Below are positions 27,898 to 35,549 of a DNA stretch of 64,000 bases, piece by piece. The DNA comes from HXMU1420-13 sp965228545. GTDB lineage: Bacteria > Bacteroidota > Rhodothermia > Balneolales > Balneolaceae. The position numbers were made by a program, and so were the translations under genes. The notes beneath the pieces are model-generated. The model was not told the origin of the DNA and searched no databases. It worked only from the letters and a program-made list of their open reading frames with translations. Each line of letters begins with the position of its first letter. Within the stretch, counting starts at the first letter, position 1. The DNA lies in the NCBI GenBank assembly GCA_965228545.1, contig OZ245822.1:1736001-1800000 (forward strand). Reading direction: 5' to 3'.

Positions 27898-30800
27898 TTA
27901 TCCGGTTAAAAAGAGCTCAACCGATTCATCACCAAGTACTTCCCGTAAGCCCTTAAGTAGTTCATCAGAAGGTTCAACCACAAAATTTCGCAAATTCATT
28001 TTGATTGGGGCGTTCGCTTCTTTGCTGAACACATTCAATTTCACCATGGTGTTTCCTTTGTTCAATTCGAACAAAGTTTCCATTTGAGTAAGGTCATTCG
28101 AAGTAATCTGCTCGGTTTGAATGTTCAGTTTCAAGCGTAGTTTATCCTGAAATTTTTCACGTAGATTTTCGATCCGCTCCATATTATTTACAATCAGGCT
28201 ATTTCCGCGCTCCCGCTTTGCATATTTCCCGGTGATGTACACCACGTTATCCACTTCAATGAGTGGAGCAAACTTATCAAACTCTTTGCTGAATACGGCC
28301 ACTTCTAGAGAAGAATGAAGATCTTCCACCATCAGAAACGCAATCGGCCGACCTTTTCTATCCACAGCCTGTCGTTTAGAGGTAATGATGGCGATAAACC
28401 GAAGCTCTGAATCATGTTGAAGCTGGTTTATGAATTCATCACTCAGGTTCTGTTTTCCAAACAAACGGATGTCTTCTTTGTATCTATTTAGGGGATGTCC
28501 ACTCAAATAGAACCCGATTAACTCGCGCTCTTTATTCAATCGCTCGATGCTACTCCACTTCGGAACCGGCTTTAGCTTAGGTTCTTGTAGCACTCCACCA
28601 CCTCCGGCTCCACCAAACAAATTCCCTTGATTGAGTCGGGCTTCTTCCTGCTTTCGCTGTGCGTAGGCCACGATATCTTCCAAACCCATCAAAAGCTCGG
28701 CGCGATTGTCATTTAAATCGTCGAAAGCTCCTGCCTGAATTAAACTTTCCAGCGTTTTTTTGTTGCAGGTCCGCAAATCTACCCGAGAAGCAAAATCGAA
28801 CACACTTTGGAAAATTCCGTTTTCTTCCCGCTCCTGAACGATGTGAGCAATTGCACTGGATCCCACACCTTTTATGGCACTCATCCCATATTGCACCCGT
28901 CCCTCTTTAGCCACAAACTTGCCACGTGCTGTGTTAATGTTTGGCGGATCAACCGGAATGCCCATTTTCTGGCATTCTTCAATAAAAGCCGCCACTTTCT
29001 TGATGTCGTTCATATTGTGGCTCATCACCGCAGCCATGTACTCAGCCGGATAATTCGCCTTAAAATACATCGTGTGATAGGCGACTACCGAATAGGCCGC
29101 CGAGTGCGATTTGTTGAACCCATAACTCGCAAACATTTCCATTTTTTCGAAAATGGCTTTGGCCGTGGCTTCATCCACCCCATTCGCTTTGGCACCTTCA
29201 ACAAATTTCGGCTTCTCCTTCTCCATTACTTCGCGCTTTTTCTTACCCATCGCACGTCGTAATAAATCCGCTTGTCCTAAACTGTAACCGGCAAGTTTCT
29301 GTGCCACGTTCATGATCTGCTCCTGATAGATCATGATTCCATAAGTTGGCTCCAGAATATCTCGTATTAACTCGTGATCGTATTCGGCTTCTTCCTCGCC
29401 ATGTTTTCTGCGGATGTAATCAGGGATGAATTGCATCGGTCCGGGCCGATACAATGCGTTCATCGCAATCAAATCGTTGATGTCGGTAGGCTTCAGCTCC
29501 TTCAGATACTTCCGCATCCCTTCACTCTCAAACTGAAAAGTCCCAAGTGTGCCTCCTTTTTGATAAAGTTTATAAGTCACTTCATCATCCAAAGGAATTT
29601 CATCGAGATCGTATTCCTTGCCATGATTTTCTTTCACATACCCGATGGCCGTTTTCAGGATAGAGAGAGTCTTCAATCCAAGGAAATCCATCTTCAACAT
29701 TCCCGCGCTTTCGATCACGCTTCCATCAAACTGCGTAACGGTAAGATCGGCGTCTTTGGCAGTGGTAACGGGGATGTATTCCGTCAAATCATCGGGAGCG
29801 ATAATCACCCCGGCAGCATGAATTCCGGTATTTCGAACCGAACCTTCCAGAACGTGCGCCATTTTCATGGTTTCAGCTTCCAGTCCTTCTCCGGCTTTGA
29901 TATCGCGCAATTCTTTCACTTCCGAAAAAGCATCATCCAGCGAAGTACCCGGACGTTCAGGCACTAATTTCGCCAATCGATCGGCATCTGCTAAAGGTAA
30001 ATCCAACACTCTAGCTACATCACGAACCGACGATCGAGCTGCCATCGAACCAAAGGTAATGATATGCGCCACCTGATCTTTTCCGTATTTCTCAACTACG
30101 TAATCAATCACGCGGGCACGACCGTCATCATCAAAATCGATATCGATATCCGGCATCGAAACCCGTTCCGGATTCAGAAAACGCTCAAAAAGCAGATCGT
30201 ATTTCAATGGGTCGATGTTGGTGATTCCCGTGCAATACGCCACCACCGATCCGGCCGCAGATCCACGTCCAGGACCAACATACACGCCCATATCACGCGC
30301 TGCTGCGATGAAATCCTGCACAATCAAAAAGTAACCGGGAAATCCCATGTCTTTGATGATGCCCAACTCGAGCTCTATCCGATCGCGTACTTCCTCCGAC
30401 ATTTCCGGGTAGCGCGGCTTGGCTCCTTCGTAGGTCAGATGACGTAAATAATCATCTTCGGTCTCAAATTGTTCGGGAATTTCAAACTTGGGGAGAATCA
30501 CATCCCGCGCGAGTTTAACTTCCTCGATTTTATCCACGATTTCCTGCACATTGGCAATAGCCTCAGGCATGTCCTGAAAAAGATCGATCATCGCTTCGGT
30601 ATCCTTGAACCAGAATTCCTGATTTGGGAATCCGTAACGGTATTCACGACCTCGACCGATTGGAGTACTTTTCAACGTGCCATCGTCGATACAAATTAGA
30701 GCATCGTGGGCATCGGCATCCTTCTGATCGATGTAAAAGGTGTTGTTGGTAGCAACGAGCTTTACTCCATACTTCTGCGAAAATTCTCGGAACACTTGAT

Positions 30801-32106
30801 TTACTCGTTGCTCTTCATCCAATCCGTGATTGATCACCTCCAGATAAAAATCATCGCCGAATGTGTCTATCCACCACTTTAATTCTTCCTCGGCAAATTG
30901 CTCCCCTTTGTTCAAAATCAAATCGCCCAACACACCACGAGTGCCACCGCTTAAACAAATCAGATCATCTTTGTGGGCTTCAATCACTTCCTTATCTATC
31001 CGCGGAAATTTATAATAATACCCTTCCGTGAAGCCGATAGAGCAGATTTTGGCCAGGTTTTTATATCCGTTCTGATTTTTCGCCAGCATCACTATCTGGA
31101 AGCGATGATCGCGATGCTCACGCGTAAACTTCTTTTTATGGCGATCTTCAACCAAATACAATTCACAGCCAATAATTGGCTTAATTCCTTCAGCGTAGGC
31201 AGCGGAAGTGAACGAAAACGCCCCGTACATATTCCCCAAATCGGTGAGGGCAACAGCGGGCATTCCAAATTCTTTGGCTTTGGCCACCAGTTCTTTAACT
31301 CCAGCCGTAGATTGAAGTACCGAAAATTTTGAGTGATTGTGAAGATGGGTAAACACCACATCTTCGGAAAGTTCAACCGCCGGTTCGACGTCTAAATCGC
31401 TACCGGAATCGGCCTCCGTAATTTCGCTGTCTTTTTTTTTCAGCCTTGATGGGGAAACCAGATCGATGTAATGATCCCGAACGATATAGCTTTGAGCAGG
31501 TTCATACAATCGGGCATCCAGCGGGAAATTCACTTTGATGATTCCCATTCGCACCAATTCTAGGAACGCACGGGTGGTTGCTTCTACATCGGCGGCGGCA
31601 TCGTGAGCGTCTTCAAAGCCTTTATCGAACAACTTATGGTGCAATTCACCAAGCGTTGGCCACTTAAATCCTCCCCGACCGTTCGGGATACCCACAAATT
31701 CGGTGGATTCATCTTTGGTATCGATTTTGGGCTTATCCATGATTGCCGATGGAATCCGCTTTCGCAGAAACTCAGCACCCATTACCGATTCATCGAAGCT
31801 TACATTATGCCCAACCAGGAAATACGATTTGTCGATGTCTTTTCGGAAGATTTGAAGCACTTCTTCCAGATCATGGCCTTCGTCGATGGCGCGTTGGGTA
31901 GAAATCCCGTGGATCTTCTCCGAATTAAAGGGAATGGTAAAGCCTTCGGGCTTAATGATGTAGTTCCCATGACTAACCAACTTCCCGGTGTGATCATGCA
32001 TCTGCCACGCTAGTTGCACCAGTCTCGGCCAATTGTCTAAATCGGTGATGGGTGCGGAATAATTACGTGGTAAACCGGTGGTTTCGGTATCAAAAATCAG
32101 GTACAT
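27898..32106 (-). CDS. dnaE: DNA polymerase III alpha subunit with N-terminal proofreading exonuclease
   Basis: A 1402-residue replicative polymerase. Residues about 1-190 are a DEDDh exonuclease (YLIFDTETTGL, then HNVSFDESVMGAEF and HDAAADVEATTRA). The PHP domain starts near 258 (FTHLHNHSKFSVLQSTAGVK). The polymerase core has YVGPGRGSAAGSVVAYCTGI and the catalytic PDIDIDFDDDGR, followed by the helix-hairpin-helix and OB regions. Unlike PolC, where the exonuclease interrupts PHP, here it is fused at the front, as in other Bacteroidota-like DnaE. Separate epsilon may thus be dispensable. Upstream (32151-32200) lies one copy of the 50-bp direct repeat that recurs near umuD. Confidence 0.95.
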   Translation of the reverse strand: MYLIFDTETTGLPRNYSAPITDLDNWPRLVQLAWQMHDHTGKLVSHGNYIIKPEGFTIPFNSEKIHGISTQRAIDEGHDLEEVLQIFRKDIDKSYFLVGHNVSFDESVMGAEFLRKRIPSAIMDKPKIDTKDESTEFVGIPNGRGGFKWPTLGELHHKLFDKGFEDAHDAAADVEATTRAFLELVRMGIIKVNFPLDARLYEPAQSYIVRDHYIDLVSPSRLKKKDSEITEADSGSDLDVEPAVELSEDVVFTHLHNHSKFSVLQSTAGVKELVAKAKEFGMPAVALTDLGNMYGAFSFTSAAYAEGIKPIIGCELYLVEDRHKKKFTREHRDHRFQIVMLAKNQNGYKNLAKICSIGFTEGYYYKFPRIDKEVIEAHKDDLICLSGGTRGVLGDLILNKGEQFAEEELKWWIDTFGDDFYLEVINHGLDEEQRVNQVFREFSQKYGVKLVATNNTFYIDQKDADAHDALICIDDGTLKSTPIGRGREYRYGFPNQEFWFKDTEAMIDLFQDMPEAIANVQEIVDKIEEVKLARDVILPKFEIPEQFETEDDYLRHLTYEGAKPRYPEMSEEVRDRIELELGIIKDMGFPGYFLIVQDFIAAARDMGVYVGPGRGSAAGSVVAYCTGITNIDPLKYDLLFERFLNPERVSMPDIDIDFDDDGRARVIDYVVEKYGKDQVAHIITFGSMAARSSVRDVARVLDLPLADADRLAKLVPERPGTSLDDAFSEVKELRDIKAGEGLEAETMKMAHVLEGSVRNTGIHAAGVIIAPDDLTEYIPVTTAKDADLTVTQFDGSVIESAGMLKMDFLGLKTLSILKTAIGYVKENHGKEYDLDEIPLDDEVTYKLYQKGGTLGTFQFESEGMRKYLKELKPTDINDLIAMNALYRPGPMQFIPDYIRRKHGEEEAEYDHELIRDILEPTYGIMIYQEQIMNVAQKLAGYSLGQADLLRRAMGKKKREVMEKEKPKFVEGAKANGVDEATAKAIFEKMEMFASYGFNKSHSAAYSVVAYHTMYFKANYPAEYMAAVMSHNMNDIKKVAAFIEECQKMGIPVDPPNINTARGKFVAKEGRVQYGMSAIKGVGSSAIAHIVQEREENGIFQSVFDFASRVDLRTCNKKTLESLIQAGAFDDLNDNRAELLMGLEDIVAYAQRKQEEARLNQGNLFGGAGGGGVLQEPKLKPVPKWSSIERLNKERELIGFYLSGHPLNRYKEDIRLFGKQNLSDEFINQLQHDSELRFIAIITSKRQAVDRKGRPIAFLMVEDLHSSLEVAVFSKEFDKFAPLIEVDNVVYITGKYAKRERGNSLIVNNMERIENLREKFQDKLRLKLNIQTEQITSNDLTQMETLFELNKGNTMVKLNVFSKEANAPIKMNLRNFVVEPSDELLKGLREVLGDESVELFLTG

Positions 32107-32150
32107 ACAGGCTGGAAATTCGTGCGTGATCTACTTCGTTGCTAACAATT

Positions 32151-32200
32151 TAATATAGGATTTGAACCGGCCGATTTCAGATGAAGTTTTCCACAATTCT
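32151..32200. repeat. 50-bp direct repeat, copy 1 (upstream of dnaE)
   Basis: This segment matches 33003-33052 in the same orientation at 44 of 50 positions by my alignment. The core includes GCCGATTTCAGATGAA. The two copies are 852 bp apart and bracket the DUF3800 gene. Copy 1 lies 45-94 bp before the dnaE start. Confidence 0.85.
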
Positions 32201-32250
32201 AATAGCAGTTAACAAAAATCTTTTCAATATTTATTATAGATAATAAAGGT

Positions 32251-32314
32251 ACCTCTCCATCGATAAGAGCCCATGGGGATCTTCTGAAGAGATAGATGGA
32301 GAGGTCATTTTTAA
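32251..32314 (+). terminator. Long-loop hairpin with T run downstream of the DUF3800 gene
   Basis: An 11-bp perfect inverted repeat (32251-32261 with 32295-32305) encloses 33 nt and is followed on the plus strand by CATTTTT. No plus-strand gene precedes it, so it could end a short plus-strand RNA, or act as a processing/termination structure for the minus-strand DUF3800 mRNA, which has no good T run there. Its purpose is uncertain. Confidence 0.5.
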
Positions 32315-32973
32315 TAATATTCTTTCTTCCCTTCACTGAATATTTCAAATTCACTAACCAAGCTATTATCAATCAAATTATAAGAGCGTTTATCATTACT
32401 CTCCCATTTCCTGTAGATAGCCCAACAAGCATAATCTGAAATTTGTAAACACATATTTGATTTAGAAGAATGATGCATTACTCTAAATTTTGCCTGTGCT
32501 TTTAAGTTCTTCTTCAAAAGTGTTTTTATTTCTTTTTGAATTGCCTTTCTCTTTCTTTGCAGGGGAATAGTATCGGTTAGAACAACAACCTCATCGTACT
32601 GCTGACAATTAATATTTTTGAAAACATAGCTTAATAAATAACTCAGCATTCTTGGATAAAATGCGATATCACTTTGTAATTTGGGATGAGTTTTCCTCTT
32701 TTCTACTATTATTGAGTCAAACCTGTAATATTGAATGTTTTTAGAGATAATATGAAATACTCTATCTCTTACAGGTTGCTTATCCTCGGATGCGTGGAAA
32801 TACTCGATATCAAGTCCAAATTCTATTAAATCGTATTTCAGACTTATTAAATCATTTAACCCATTAAATGGTCTTTCAAGAGTTAGAGATGTAAGTATGA
32901 AATACTCTGATCCTTTATCACTAAAGTCGAGATTTCCTGCTTCGTCCAAAAATAGATATATAGATTTACTCAA
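32311..32973 (-). CDS. DUF3800 protein (RNase H-like fold predicted)
   Basis: A 220-residue DUF3800 protein. The family features are IYLFLDEAGNLDFSDKGSEY at the N-terminus, VVVLTDTIPLQRKRKAIQKE in the middle, and MCLQISDYACWAIYRKWE near the end; these acidic positions fit an RNase H-like active site. The family is often found among accessory and defence genes, but no function is established here. The start is TTG at 32973, the only start codon that gives the family N-terminus. The gene is much more AT-rich than dnaE or umuD and sits between two 50-bp direct repeats, which points to insertion by transfer. Confidence 0.82.
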   Translation of the reverse strand: MSKSIYLFLDEAGNLDFSDKGSEYFILTSLTLERPFNGLNDLISLKYDLIEFGLDIEYFHASEDKQPVRDRVFHIISKNIQYYRFDSIIVEKRKTHPKLQSDIAFYPRMLSYLLSYVFKNINCQQYDEVVVLTDTIPLQRKRKAIQKEIKTLLKKNLKAQAKFRVMHHSSKSNMCLQISDYACWAIYRKWESNDKRSYNLIDNSLVSEFEIFSEGKKEYY

Positions 32974-33002
32974 TTGATATTTTGTTGATTCAATGTACCT
33001 AA

Positions 33003-33052
33003 TAATCTAAGATTTGAGCCAGCCGATTTCAGATGAAATTTTCCACAAATCT
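33003..33052. repeat. 50-bp direct repeat, copy 2 (upstream of umuD)
   Basis: Second copy of the repeat at 32151-32200, with six mismatches. It lies 30-79 bp upstream of the DUF3800 start and 71-120 bp upstream of the umuD start, so it may be part of the original dnaE-umuD intergenic region. Confidence 0.85.
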
Positions 33053-33081
33053 TCCCCACAAAAAGTAAGATTAATATTGAC

Positions 33082-33098
33082 TGTACATATTTTATACA
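33082..33098 (+). promoter_or_regulatory. Candidate SOS-type operator upstream of umuD
   Basis: A TGTA-N9-TACA dyad in a very AT-rich stretch lies 24-41 bp before the umuD ATG, where a repressor would overlap the promoter. Its first half (CTGTACATAT) resembles a LexA half-site of the gamma-proteobacterial type. Neither a lexA gene nor a second copy of this site was found in the window, so the assignment is tentative. Confidence 0.4.
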
Positions 33099-33122
33099 TA
33101 TATTATGTGTGGAGGAAAAACT

Positions 33123-33554
33123 ATGAGCAACTGGACATCCTATCAGGTTCAAAAAGACCGGGAGGACAATGATTTACTACAGCTTTCGAGGCGAATTGAG
33201 ACCGGATTTCCGTCACCGGCGGGCGATCATCTCGAACGCGCGTTGAATTTGGAAGAGCTGATTGTTCGTCGGCCTACTTCTACTTTTTATGTTCGTGTTG
33301 AAGGTGATGCAATGAAGGCCTCAGGCATCCACGATAAAGATATTCTGGTAGTTGATCGGTCGCTGAATGCCACCAATGGATCCATTCTAGTAGTTACGAT
33401 CGACGATGAGGTGCTCATCCGCAGATTAATCAAACAAGGTGATCGTCGATTCCTGGTTACGGATGATGCTTCGATGCCACCCATCCCAGTGGAGCACAAT
33501 ACCCAATGGATGATTTGGGGAGTGGTTACGTATTTGATTCACAGGTTTAGTTAG
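33123..33554 (+). CDS. umuD: UmuD-like LexA-fold protein lacking the Ser/Lys dyad
   Basis: A 143-residue UmuD homologue, partner of error-prone polymerase V. It aligns with E. coli UmuD at a constant offset of 3: GFPSPAGDHLE (28-38) and VEGDAMKASGIHDKDILVVD. The E. coli catalytic Ser60 corresponds to Ala63 (GDAM instead of GDSM), Lys97 to Arg100 (VLIRRL), and the Cys24-Gly25 cleavage site to Thr27-Gly28. Self-cleavage therefore looks impossible although the frame is intact. A GGAGG at 33111-33115 fixes the start at 33123, not the upstream ATG at 33105. It is followed by a four-helix-bundle gene and then umuC. Confidence 0.9.
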   Translation: MSNWTSYQVQKDREDNDLLQLSRRIETGFPSPAGDHLERALNLEELIVRRPTSTFYVRVEGDAMKASGIHDKDILVVDRSLNATNGSILVVTIDDEVLIRRLIKQGDRRFLVTDDASMPPIPVEHNTQWMIWGVVTYLIHRFS

Positions 33555-33555
33555 C

Positions 33556-33587
33556 AGAGTACCAAAGTGATACAGTTACAAAGTATA
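33556..33587 (-). repeat. Degenerate octamer array (left border of the four-helix cassette)
   Basis: Four 8-bp units, AGAGTACC, AAAGTGAT, ACAGTTAC and AAAGTATA, start 2 bp after the umuD stop. They are degenerate forms of AGAGTTAC, the reverse complement of the GTAACTCT unit in the array at 34084-34115 on the other side of the four-helix gene. Confidence 0.7.
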
Positions 33588-33599
33588 ATTTCAAAATAG

Positions 33600-34022
33600 A
33601 TGAGTATGAAAACTGAGATAAAAAGGAAGAAATTGAACAAAAGTGCTATCACCATATTTTCAGATTTTGGAATTAAAACGTTTAGGGATTTGAAAGTTTG
33701 GCAAAAAGCGATGACACTTGTTAATAAAGTTCATGATGCTACTAATTATTTCCCTGATTCTGATCAAAATCCATTGAGTAATCAACTAAAAGCTAGTTGT
33801 ATAGCAATCCCTTCATTAATTGCAGAGGGATTTCGATTGAAGGAAAATGGTGAATTTGCAGAGTTTCTAAACCAAGCAATTGGTCATTTATATGCGGTTC
33901 AAACTCAAATAGAGATTGCAGTAAATCTTGAATACATGAAAAGAGAGTGGTTTAATGTGTTGTATGAAGATAGTCGTGAACTTGAGCGTTTACTCTCTAA
34001 CATGATTTTCAAACACGAGTAA
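33600..34022 (+). CDS. Four-helix-bundle protein of the S23 / 23S rRNA intervening-sequence family
   Basis: A 140-residue four-helix-bundle protein. Typical features are FRDLKVWQKAMTLVNKVHDA, YFPDSDQNPLSNQLKASCIA and IPSLIAEGFRLKENGEF, then long amphipathic helices. Family members are encoded inside 23S rRNA intervening sequences of several bacteria and as stand-alone genes; their function is not settled. Here the gene is wedged between umuD and umuC, is AT-rich, and is bordered by inverted octamer arrays, so I read it as an insertion in the umuDC operon. About 25 residues precede the family core. A second ATG lies two codons in. Confidence 0.88.
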   Translation: MSMKTEIKRKKLNKSAITIFSDFGIKTFRDLKVWQKAMTLVNKVHDATNYFPDSDQNPLSNQLKASCIAIPSLIAEGFRLKENGEFAEFLNQAIGHLYAVQTQIEIAVNLEYMKREWFNVLYEDSRELERLLSNMIFKHE

Positions 34023-34054
34023 CTCTAATACTGATCTAGTCTATGCTTCACTTC

Positions 34055-34083
34055 GGTTCTCGAGCCTAGCTAGAGAGCCTTTT
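34055..34083 (+). terminator. Weak terminator after the four-helix-bundle gene
   Basis: A 7-bp stem (34055-34061 with 34073-34079, one wobble) with a palindromic TAGCTA in the loop is followed by four T residues, just before the octamer array. If active it would reduce read-through from umuD into umuC. Confidence 0.5.
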
Positions 34084-34115
34084 GTAACTCTGTAACTCTG
34101 TAACTCTGTAACTTT
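34084..34115 (+). repeat. Octamer array (right border of the four-helix cassette)
   Basis: Three perfect copies of GTAACTCT and one GTAACTTT run directly into the umuC start: the TTG at 34114-34116 uses the last two bases of the array. It is the inverted counterpart of the degenerate array at 33556-33587. Confidence 0.85.
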
Positions 34116-35442
34116 GCTGAATCCAGAATCCATATCAACACCAACCACCGTCTACGCCATGATCGACTGCAACAATTTTTATGCGTCTTGTGAGCGGGTG
34201 TTTGATCCTAAGTTGATTGGAAAGCCGATTGCGATTTTATCCAATAATGATGGCTGTGTGATTGCCCGATCGGAGGAAGCCAAGGAAGCCGGAATCGAAA
34301 TGGGTGCGCCGGAATTCAAGTACCGAACTCAGTTTATAGAACAAGGTGTAGTGGTTCGGTCTTCGAATTATGCATTATATGGGGATATGAGTCATCGGGT
34401 GATGGAAACGCTGCGATACCTCACGCATGATATCGAAGTGTATAGTATTGATGAAGCCTTTGCAGAGTTATCAACCAATATTTTTCCGAATCTAAATGAA
34501 TATGGAAACCTGATCCGAGAGACTATTTTTAAGTGGACAGGTTTGCCGGTTTCGGTAGGAATAGCATCTACCAAAACACTGGCAAAAGTGGCCAATCATA
34601 TTGCAAAGAAAAACCCCGAACATAATGGCGTGTTTGATTTTACAACCGCCCCAAATAAAGATGAATTGCTTGAATCATTTCCGGTAAATAAGATCTGGGG
34701 AATCGGTCATGGTTTAACCATTCGACTTAATCGATTTAGTATCCAAAATGCTTTTCAGTTGAAGCAATCCATCAGCAATAAAAAATGGGTGAGAAAGCAA
34801 ATGGCGGTGACCGGATTACGAACCGTTCTTGAGTTAAACGGCAAGCCTTGTTCGGGACTGAGTGTGGGTCGTGATTCAAGAAAAGGTATATTGTCCTCGC
34901 GCATGTTTGGTAAGCCGTTGTACGATTTGGAAAGTATTCAGGAAGCACTTTCAACTTTTACCACCCGAGCAACTGAAAAGCTTCGGGCTCAAGATTCGGT
35001 GGCTTCATGTATTCAGATTCAGCTCATCGGCGATAAGTACGACAACCTTCGGGGTAAGTATAAATTCAGTGCATACTCGCCACTTCAAATACCCACAGCG
35101 CATACTCCTACGATGATTCAAATCGCAAAAAAGCTGGCTGAAAAAGTGTTCGAACCGGGTAGAAAGTATAAGAAAGCCTCGGTAATGTTAACAGGCATCA
35201 TCCCACAATCTGAGGTACAGATGGATTTATTCGATCCCGAGTTATATACCCAAAAACAGCATCAATTGATGGAATGCGTGGATAAAATCAATGCCAAGTT
35301 TGGGAGAAATCACGCTGCATTTGCTGCTACGGGATTACATAAAGAAGGAGATCATCGGAATAAATGGTTGATGAATCAGAATTACCTAAGCAAGCGATAC
35401 ACAACACGATGGGACGAGTTGATGGTGGTGAAAGCAGGGTGA
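34114..35442 (+). CDS. umuC: UmuC-like Y-family DNA polymerase (Pol V catalytic subunit)
   Basis: A 442-residue translesion polymerase. The catalytic palm has AMIDCNNFYASCERVFDPKL and VYSIDEAFAEL with the metal Asp/Glu. PVSVGIASTKTLAKVANHIA and the helix-hairpin-helix WGIGHGLTIRLNRF follow. The C-terminal little-finger and UmuC-specific parts are complete (MDLFDPELYTQKQHQLMECV). The start is unusual: the TTG at 34114 overlaps the octamer array and adds LNPESISTPTT before the family N-terminus. The first ATG (34159) would remove part of the first strand. The original start may have been altered by the insertion upstream. Heptamer repeats begin right after the stop. Confidence 0.92.
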   Translation: MLNPESISTPTTVYAMIDCNNFYASCERVFDPKLIGKPIAILSNNDGCVIARSEEAKEAGIEMGAPEFKYRTQFIEQGVVVRSSNYALYGDMSHRVMETLRYLTHDIEVYSIDEAFAELSTNIFPNLNEYGNLIRETIFKWTGLPVSVGIASTKTLAKVANHIAKKNPEHNGVFDFTTAPNKDELLESFPVNKIWGIGHGLTIRLNRFSIQNAFQLKQSISNKKWVRKQMAVTGLRTVLELNGKPCSGLSVGRDSRKGILSSRMFGKPLYDLESIQEALSTFTTRATEKLRAQDSVASCIQIQLIGDKYDNLRGKYKFSAYSPLQIPTAHTPTMIQIAKKLAEKVFEPGRKYKKASVMLTGIIPQSEVQMDLFDPELYTQKQHQLMECVDKINAKFGRNHAAFAATGLHKEGDHRNKWLMNQNYLSKRYTTRWDELMVVKAG

Positions 35443-35443
35443 T

Positions 35444-35476
35444 GAACATTGAACATTGAACATTGAACATTGAACA
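35444..35476 (+). repeat. Heptamer array GAACATT after umuC
   Basis: Four perfect GAACATT units and a partial fifth begin one base after the umuC stop codon. The following 40 bp continue with TTCCTAAT/TTCTTAAT-like units of similar period. No gene is enclosed; the next gene starts at 35550. Confidence 0.88.
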
Positions 35477-35549
35477 AAATTATTCCTAATTACCCTATTC
35501 CTAATTCTTAATTAATCGCTCAGCTCTGTATTTTAGGTTAAAAAAAACG

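Noticed and set aside
28807..32013. Several long open frames on the plus strand opposite dnaE (e.g. 28807-29262, 29374-29967, 31603-32013)
   Set aside because: They are antisense shadows of a well-supported polymerase gene, have no recognisable domains and no start signals.
33123..33554. umuD as a pseudogene
   Set aside because: The frame is full length with a good ribosome binding site, and substitutions are confined to catalytic and cleavage positions while fold residues are kept, so decay is not evident.
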